From positions 94,748,733-94,812,732 of the forward strand of contig CM035407.1 of NCBI GenBank assembly GCA_020310875.1: a stretch of DNA of 64,000 nucleotides, given 5' to 3'. The notes under the pieces were generated by a model. That model was not told where the DNA came from. It did no database searches and saw nothing but the letters and a program-made list of their open reading frames with translations. Below are positions 57,035-64,000 of the stretch, piece after piece. This DNA is from Ceratopteris richardii. Its lineage: Eukaryota; Streptophyta; Polypodiopsida; Polypodiales; Pteridaceae. The position numbers and the translations under genes are program-made. Each line of letters starts with the position of its first letter. Within the stretch, counting starts at the first letter, position 1.

Positions 57035-57200
57035 CGAAATAAAGTGGCATACTCCTACACATTTTGGTGTGGTTTTTGTCAACTGTTTTGCAGATAATCA
57101 AAGATCTCAGCCGTGTCTTTCTTCAACCGGAATCATTGTAAGAAGGCATCCTTAACATCATCGTTGTTGGAGGGAAATACTCTCCTTACTCGAAAGACAA
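57035..57200 (-). pseudogene. gag segment A of the minus-strand gypsy element
   Basis: The minus strand gives VKDAFLQ, a stop, FRLKKDTAEIFDYLQN, further stops, then EYATLFR. This matches the first gag residues present at 12491. It abuts the copia element at 57034. Upstream, on the right, I lose the homology. Confidence 0.75.
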
Positions 57201-57666
57201 ATCCATAAAAACAATTCACATGCACAATGTTCATTGGAGATATTCATGTTGGTGATAAAGACCTTGAGAACTATATGGAACTAGCTAAACACTTTTGATG
57301 CAATAAAGTTCTGAAGGGCTTCTTCATCTTTATTCTACAAAGAAAAATATCTATGTAGTGGAGATAGCATGGAAGGCATGATCAAAACAGAAGTGTTAAC
57401 ACTAGTGTTGTACCAAAACAGGACACTATAGTGTCCTTTTTCTTGTAAATAAAAAAATATCACACATACTAATCAAGTAAAATTTTGAAAAAATCTTAAA
57501 GCCCTATAAATACTATACCTAGATGGTCTATAAAAAATATATATTTTAAAAAATAACATTTTTTGATAACTCAAATATAGAAATGATTGAATATGGTTGA
57601 GAAAAATTGTTTTTCTGTAAACTTATATATGAGAAGAAAGAAATATCTCCATAAAAAGAATTTTCC
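57201..57666. other. No gene seen; cluster of perfect palindromes
   Basis: AT-rich spacer between the gypsy gag piece and the copia LTR. AGTGTTAACACT (57392-57403), AACACTAGTGTT (57398-57409) and AGGACACTATAGTGTCCT (57420-57437) are perfect palindromes within 46 bases. Confidence 0.6.
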
Positions 57667-58680
57667 TATTGGAACAAACCAATCACAAATTGGTGATTAT
57701 AAAGAGCTTGAAGGAAGTCAATGATCAGTTTGAAGTGAAAGAAATTACCTGAGAAAGTGAAGAAGTTTTCAGAATGATAGCTTGTATACATATGTACATT
57801 ACAGGTGGAAATTCTTCTATTATGAGTATAGATAATCCTTAGGATGATAAGGAGTAATGTAATAGACGTGGAATAAGTCAAAAATCATATGCATATAAGT
57901 CAATGATGTAAAGAAATATGTAGAGAGAGTCATTTTGAAGACAAGTGTCTTAGAGAGATGTGTAGAGAGTTTTTCTCAGGAAATTAGCATCGAGTTTTTC
58001 TCTGAGTTCTCTCAGTCTGATCACGTGGATTAGAAATCCTTTTGTACACATCTAATCTGGAAGCTAGTGAAGCTATATTCAAAGTTTCATAGTCTAATTC
58101 CTTTCCTACTGTGAGAATGATCAATAGGAACATTTGTATGTAGAATCTCCAGATAGACTTCTCAGAGTCACACACTTTTTCATGTCAATGTTTTGCTAGA
58201 TCTCAGTGCACAGTGTAAAGTTTTTTATAACTGAGCATTCAAAATCTAAGTTAGAAGGTAAGGAAGCTATGGCTAAAAGCATTTAGAAAAACGGGATCTG
58301 TGCTGTGAGAAATCAACTTAAGAAGTTGACTATGTCAAAGTCGCCATTTTTGGAAGACAGTTTTTGACATACTTTTGATCTTAATGATCAAATTGAGATT
58401 TTAATGATTCTTTTGAAGGATCAATGATTGTTAGGATTGTGCAAAGGTAGCTTGGAGGTATATATATCATTAGATTGAAGAAATCTGAAGATATGTGAAG
58501 GTAATGGAGTCAATCTTTCAAGCAGACTTCTTGAAGAAGGAAAATTCTCACTCAGAGAATTGTTCATGAATGATTTGGTAAATCAAAGTAACATTTGTGT
58601 AAAGTTTGTTCTATAACTGATATAGAGGTGCTCTTAGATTAGTATAGATCAAGTCTTTGGAGATTAAGAGTTCTCCAACA
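57667..58680 (+). repeat. 5' LTR of the plus-strand copia element
   Basis: Starts TATTGGAACAAACC (TG changed to TA) and ends TTCTCCAACA, followed by the primer site. Matches 22368-23344 in inverse orientation. Confidence 0.87.
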
Positions 58681-58681
58681 G

Positions 58682-58693
58682 TGGTATCAGAGC
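58682..58693 (+). promoter_or_regulatory. Primer-binding site, initiator tRNA-Met
   Basis: TGGTATCAGAGC one base after the LTR. Confidence 0.92.
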
Positions 58694-58911
58694 TGAAGGT
58701 GTAATACAAGTAAAGTAAAGGCATTGGAAGTCCCGACTGCTGTAGATATTGAAGTTCCTTCTAATTGAAGGTGGACAAGGACAAATTCTTGAAGATAACC
58801 TGCAGAAGTACGAAGTGCAAGTTCGAAGGATAAAAAAGGATTGAAGTTTCATATCAAAGGTACACTTTACTATCATAAATCATAGTAATTGCAGATACAG
58901 AAAATCAAAAG

Positions 58912-61807
58912 ATGGGAGAAAGCTTGCAGATTGATAACCTAGATAGGGAGAACTATCCAGCTTGGTCCATGAGGATGGAGGCACACCTCATGAGCAAAGA
59001 TTTGATGGAATTCATCACAGGAGAAGAAGAAAAACCTGAGTTTGCAGATCCTAGTATTCCAACTAGGGAAGAACTTGCAGATTTGAAGACTTGGATGAGA
59101 AAGGATGCTCAAGCTAGGAGTATCATTTACATGGCTGTAAATGATTATCTTCTACCTCACATCAGAGGATTGGAAAGTGCAACAGATGTTTGGAATGATT
59201 TGGAAGAGCATTTCCAAAACACAACCAAGTCAAGGAAGTCCTCACTATGGGCTGAGTTTACAACTTTCAAGAAGAAGAGCTCACAATCGATTTCTGATTA
59301 TGTGGAAAGGATGAAGGATATTGCAGATAGCTTGGGAGAAGTAGATGAAGACATTGAAGAGGATAAGTTGGTAAGACAAATACTTACAGGTCTGAGAGGA
59401 GATGAGAAGTGGAAGCCCTTCATATTGTCCATAGAATTATCACTTGATCACTTTACTCTTGATCTTAATCAATTGCTAGGACACATGCTAACTTTTGAGC
59501 AGGACATTAAGGGAGATAATGATAGGAGTGCAAGTCAATCTATGTACTCCAAGGACAAGAAAAAGAATGGCAAAGGGAAGCAGTCAACTGATGATGAAGG
59601 AACCTCAAGTCAAGCTAACTCTACAAAAGGAAAGATGAACTTCAAAGGTAAAGGAAGAGGAGGTAAGAACAAAGATAATACTAAAGCTTGTTGGATTTGT
59701 GGCAGAAAAAATCATTTGGCAAATGATTGTTGGTATAACAATCAAAATGGTGGAAGCAATAATCAGAATTTTAATCAAAGATATAGAGGAGGCAGAAACC
59801 AAAGAGGCAATTTCAGAGGAAGAGGTGGTAGGACATCATATGCTAGAGGAGGTGGAAGAAGCTTTCAACCTCATTCCTACAACAACAATTATTATAACTA
59901 TGCATCAGATCAGAAGGATGATATGACTATTATCTTGAATGCAACTCATGAATCAGTAGGAGAAGATCAAAGGGTGTTTTATACTAACTCAGGATGTAGC
60001 AATCATCTGAGTGGAAATATATCATTGATGACTGATATGGAAGCAAAGGTGAATAGACATATAGTTCAAACAGGTGACTATACCAAGCATAAAGTGGAGA
60101 GCATTGGATCAGTGAAGACAAAGAGTGGAAGTACACTTTTGAGCAAGGTACTTTATGTTCCTACTATTCCTAAAAATTTGATAAGTGTAGGGCAAATTGT
60201 GGAGAAAGGATATGAAGTTAGATTCACAAATGATGTTCATGTGCAAGATCCAAATCAGGGATATAGAAACATAATTGCAGGTAAAAAGGAAGGAAGGTTG
60301 TTTACTCTCAAAGTCCAAGGTAATGTGGGACATGCTCTATTTACTTATGGAAGTCAAAAGATGTCTGAATTAGACCTATGGCATAAAAGATTAGGTCATT
60401 TCAATGAGAGAGCCATAAAGGAAATGTCAAGGAATGATGTGGTGCTTGGTTTTCCAAAAGTTGAAGGGCAACACATGGTATACAAGTGTGAAGCGTGTCA
60501 ATTAAGTCAAGCTCACAAAAATTCATACAATAAATCAGGATACAAGTATTCAAATATGCTTGAATTGGTTCATACAGATGTATGGGGTCCTTCAAGGGAC
60601 TATAGCATAAATGGATCCAGATATTATGCATTGTTTGTTGATGATGCAACCAGATGGATTACTTTATATGTAATCAAGGACAAATCAGAAGTGTTCAAGA
60701 CATTCAAGCATTATCATGCTTATGCAGAAAGGATTATAGGACAAAAGCTCAAGAGGTTGAGATCAGATGGAGGAGGAGAGTATTTTTCTAAAGAATTTGA
60801 TGATCAGTTGTGGAATGCAGGTATAAAAAGAGAAGTAACTTGCAGGTACTCTCCTCAACAAAATGGAGTTGCAGAAAGAAGAAATAGAACTCTTGTAGAG
60901 TTTGCAAGAGCAATGATGAAGGAAAAGAATTGTCCAAATTATTTATGGGCAGAAGCTATCAACACTGCAACATACCTTGTGAATAGGTTACCTTGTAAAG
61001 CATTGGAGGGAAGAACTCCTTATGAAGCATGGTGGGGTAAGAAACCTACTCTTGATCAATGTAAGGTATTTGGATGTTTAGCATATGCTTATGTTCCTTC
61101 ACAATTGAGGCATGAGTTAGAACCCAAAGCAGAGAAGTATGTGTCTATTGGGTATGATGATAGACAGATGGGTTACAGATTGTGGATTCCATCTACAAAG
61201 CAATTTCTTGTTACCAAAGATGTTACATTTGATGAACAAAGCACCTGGTATACAGGGTCAACAAATGATTATGCAGATGACAAGGAAATACAAAGGAAAG
61301 GGAAGACAAAAGTAAGTGTGTATAAAGAAGATATTGATGATGTTGATTGTAAAAGTAAATTGCAGGATAATGTTGAATATGGGCCAAGATTTGATCCAGA
61401 ATCAAATGTGGCTGAGACCTCAAGAAGTGCAGAGGTCAGAAAATCCTCAAGGGAAAGGAAAGAGCCTATCAGGTATAGTTATGACACATCTTTCTTAACA
61501 ACAAAAGATTATGCTTACATTGTGAAGACAGAAGATGATCCAATCACATATGAAGAAGCTAAAGGTAAACAGAATTGGGAGAAGGAAATGCAAGAAGAGT
61601 ATGATGCTCTACTTGAGAATGAAACATGGGAGTTAGTGCCAAGACCAAAGAATCAGAAGGTCATTGGATGTAAGTGGGTGTATAAAACAAAAAGGTTTGT
61701 AGATGGTAAGGTGTCTAGATACAAGGCTAGACTTGTGGTCAAAGGTTATGCCCAAACTTATGGGGTAGATTATGATGAAACCTTTAGTCCTGTTGCTAAG
61801 ATGTCTA
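58912..61807 (+). pseudogene. copia gag-pol, protease site mutated and 3' end lost
   Basis: ATG at 58912 (MGESLQIDNL). UBN2-type gag; zinc knuckle CWICGRKNHLANDC near residue 261; a Gly/Arg/Asn-rich stretch; protease reading TNSGCSNHLSG, with Asn near residue 359 where relatives have the catalytic Asp of IDSG. Then LWHKRLGHFNER, CEACQLSQAH, integrase HTDVWGP, SDGGGEYF, GVAERRNR, and the start of RT up to SPVAKMS. The next element's LTR supplies the last residues and a stop at 61917. Compared with the 23353-26343 copy it also lacks one residue before VHVQDPNQ. The lost Asp alone would block polyprotein processing. Confidence 0.9.
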
Positions 61808-62038
61808 TGTTGGAGTTAGACGTCTACAGGAGCACGCGAACAGCACAAGGAAGAAGAAGAAGCTTGGAGCATAAACACACAATACTGAATGTATTACTAG
61901 AGAATGTACAAAGATAAGTAGCCCATTAGGGCAATAGGCGTATATACAAGCCGGGGGAAAAAAACCTCCTAAAGAGGGAAAAAAGTGCCTCGGCGGTCCT
62001 AGTGTGTTCACACACATCACTACCTAAATATATCAACA
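61808..62038 (-). repeat. 3' LTR of the right-edge copia element
   Basis: On the minus strand TGTTGATATATTTAGG to CTAACTCCAACA, preceded by the purine tract complementary to 62039-62050 (CCAGGGGGGATT). Confidence 0.85.
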
Positions 62039-62112
62039 AATCCCCCCTGGGAGTGATGCGGTGAACAAGGAGCTGGCACTCATGTATAAGGAAGTGCCAA
62101 GCTATGTGGGAA

Positions 62113-64000
62113 TCACTCCACAAAAGGAAGTAAGCCCAAAGCTTTGCGGAAAGCTTCAAACTTCTCCCTAGGCAGAGCCTTCGTGAAAAGATCTGCAATG
62201 TTCTCCTGTGTGGGCACATATGCCAAGCTGATCTCCCCAGCAGAGAACCTCTCCTTGACATAGTGATAATGCACCTCAATGTTCTTAGTGCGAGCATGGA
62301 ACATAGGGTTCCTCGCAACTGCCAATGCGCTCTGACTATCAGCGAAGATGGTGGTGGCAGAAGACTGGCCAACACCCAAATCAGCCATAAGGCGTCTGAG
62401 CCACACACACTCAACAGTCGCTGTGAAAGTTGCCCTATACTCAGCCTCACAATTGGAAGTGGCCACAGTAGGTTGCTTCTTGCTCAACCAAGATATACAT
62501 GAGCTACCAAGCATGAAGCAAAAACCACTGGTGGACACACAAGTGTCATAGCAACTAGCCCAATCTGAGTTAGAAAAAGCATGCAAATCTGGCGGTAGTG
62601 ATCCCCCCTTGGGATAAAACAACCCAAGTAGCCGAGTACCACTCAAGTAGCGAAAGATGTGCTTAACCGCCTTCCAATGCGTGACTCCTAGGCAATGCAT
62701 AAATCTGCTCATCTGTGAGACAACAAACTGAATATCTGGCCGAGTAATGCATAAGTAAATCAAGCATCCAACAACCTGCTGATAGAGAACAGCATCAAAT
62801 GCATCTCCAGCATCATGAAGATTCAATCGTAAACCTGTCTCCATAGGAGTGGCAATAGGCTTACAGTCTTCAAGGCCAAAATGCTTCAATAATGTGTCAA
62901 TATATTTCGTTTGACACAAAGCCATTCCACCATCAACTTGCATAAACTGAATGCCCAAATAGTGATGCAAATGCCCCAAATCAGACATCTCAAATGAGGC
63001 ATGCAAATCAGCCTTGAAATCAGCAATGTGCTTCTCAATAGGACGAGTGAGCAGCATGTCATCAACATAGACAACAATGATCAGAAGCACATCATTAGCA
63101 CACTTAACATATAAGGTGCTTTCAGTTGGACTGTTCACAAAACCATGTGCAACCAGATAGGCATGTATCTTCTCATACCAAGCACGTGGTGCTTGCTTTA
63201 AACCATATAATGCCTTCTTTAACATGCACACCTGGTTTTCATGCCCTTTCTGCACAAAGCCACGGGGTTGAAAAACATACACTTCTTCATGCAAGTCACC
63301 ATTCAGAAATGCTGTTTTAATGTCCAACTGATGTACATTCCAACCATGATGGGCTGCAAGTGCACAAATGCTCCGAACAGTAGTCATACAGCATGTAGGT
63401 GCAAAGGTCTCATCAAAATCAATGCCTCTTTCTTGCGCATAACCCTTTGCAACAAGCCTAGCCTTATACCTATCAACTATACCATCAGGTTTACGCTTCA
63501 GCTTGTATACTTACTTAGTGCCAATGGCCTTCTTGCCAGGAGGCAAGTCACATAAAGACCATGTACCATTCTTCATTATAGCATCATATTCAGATTGCAT
63601 GGCAACCATCCAATTTTTTGAATTCTGTGCTTCATCAAAAGAAACAGGCTCATTCTCATCACAGAGACTAGACCAGCCATAGCATAGCAATCTGATGCAA
63701 AGGAGGTACTATGAGAGCCTGAACGAGTACGATATGACAAAGGTGCATCTAATTTGCTGTCACGCAAAGTCTGCACCAGCCATTTTGGCATAGTTTTTGC
63801 CTGCTCAATATCAACTCTCTCATCAAGAAGTGCATCATGTAAATCTGCATCAGAAATAGAATGATCTGCATCATCATATGAAACCTGCAAAGGCTGAGAA
63901 GTTGCCTCATTAGGACCAGCACTAGACTGTCCACCTGTAAAAAGAGGCATCAATGTATCATACATGTCTTTGGAGCTAACAGATGTCTCCTTAGTACATG
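62113..64000 (-). pseudogene. copia pol (integrase tail, RT, RNase H), partial
   Basis: From the window end: integrase C-terminal linker (PKWLVQTLRDSKLDAPLSYR) in the frame 63965-63576; a frameshift; the start of RT with TAA at 63511-63513 where Trp of the KWVYKLKRKPDG motif is expected; then open to 62113. RT has QLDIKTAFLNGDL, YGLKQAPRAW and YVDDMLL. RNase H reads FSNSDWASC, with Asn replacing the first catalytic Asp, then SWLSKKQPTVATS and EAEYRAT. The end (ENIADLFTKALP) is normal. Stop, frameshift and active-site change together argue against function. Confidence 0.87.

Larger units (their letters stand above)
26871..57200 (-). mobile_element. Ty3/gypsy element, minus strand, interrupted by two later insertions
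   Basis: Surviving segments are 26871-33079, 50296-50597 and 57035-57200. From right to left they encode gag, a shortened pol, the extra coiled-coil ORF and a short LTR-like end. The gag pieces join in register across the giant element (33080-50295) and the copia element (50598-57034). It is the same family as 11612-20028, in opposite orientation. The 5' LTR is not seen right of 57200. Confidence 0.85.
57667..61807 (+). mobile_element. Ty1/copia element, 3' half cut off by another insertion
   Basis: 5' LTR, primer site, leader and 1000 codons of gag-pol are present. The sequence breaks in RT at 61807/61808, where the LTR of the right-edge copia element begins. The remainder would lie beyond the window if the insertion is simple. 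Same subfamily as 22368-26343. Confidence 0.9.
61808..64000 (-). mobile_element. Ty1/copia element at the right edge, 3' half
   Basis: A 231-bp LTR with TGTTG...CAACA ends, a polypurine tract, and RNase H, RT and the integrase tail read leftwards from the window end. It inserted into RT of the plus-strand copia element; 5 bases GTCTA (61803-61807) should recur beyond the window. It is a different lineage from the other copia elements here (short LTR, different RT). Confidence 0.88.

Overview
The window is transposon-dominated plant nuclear DNA. I found no host gene, rRNA or intact tRNA gene that I can support. Plant origin follows from the element types: Ty1/copia polyproteins primed by initiator tRNA-Met, Athila/Tat-like Ty3/gypsy elements primed by tRNA-Asp with extra ORFs after integrase, and a CACTA-type fragment with a short GT-AG intron. 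The density of nested elements suggests a large, repeat-rich land-plant genome. I cannot tell fern, lycophyte, gymnosperm or angiosperm apart from this sequence.

Left part (1-11611). A minus-strand Ty3/gypsy element enters from the left edge and ends with its 5' LTR at 1506-1934. Next is a decayed minus-strand relative of the giant element described below: gag at 2025-3540, a leader packed with GATACGATAC repeats at 3640-4420, a decayed tRNA-Asp primer site at 5052-5069, and LTR-like sequence. It is split by a copia remnant at 5215-8677 with paired LTRs and an RT/RNase H pseudogene. A CACTA-type fragment (9576-10386) and long TA/TG simple repeats follow.

Centre (11612-33079). A defective plus-strand gypsy element (11612-20028) has paired 879-bp LTRs, gag-pol with stops and frameshifts, and an extra coiled-coil ORF. 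It is followed by simple repeats, an unidentified minus-strand exon-like fragment, a 5'-truncated minus-strand copia element (22368-26343), and a minus-strand relative of the first gypsy element whose body begins at 26871.

That minus-strand gypsy element is the host of two later insertions. A 17.2-kb giant gypsy element (33080-50295, TSD AATGC) and a 6.4-kb copia element (50598-57034, TSD CGAAA) both landed in its gag gene, so gag is now in three pieces at 33079, 50296-50597 and 57035-57200. The right end holds a plus-strand copia element (57667-61807) cut inside reverse transcriptase by another minus-strand copia element (61808 to the window end).

The giant element is the most notable object. 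Its LTRs are almost identical and its 3206-codon gag-pol ORF has no stop. The polyprotein carries one DSGA aspartic protease before RT and a second after integrase, two tandem H2C2 zinc modules before the integrase core, and a C-terminal run of WVPK-like motifs. A second in-frame 1434-codon ORF with a coiled coil lies between pol and the 3' LTR. The leader contains about 21 copies of a TCTATCGCGACAGA repeat, many nearly palindromic. The other gypsy elements carry a diverged, broken counterpart of the extra ORF.
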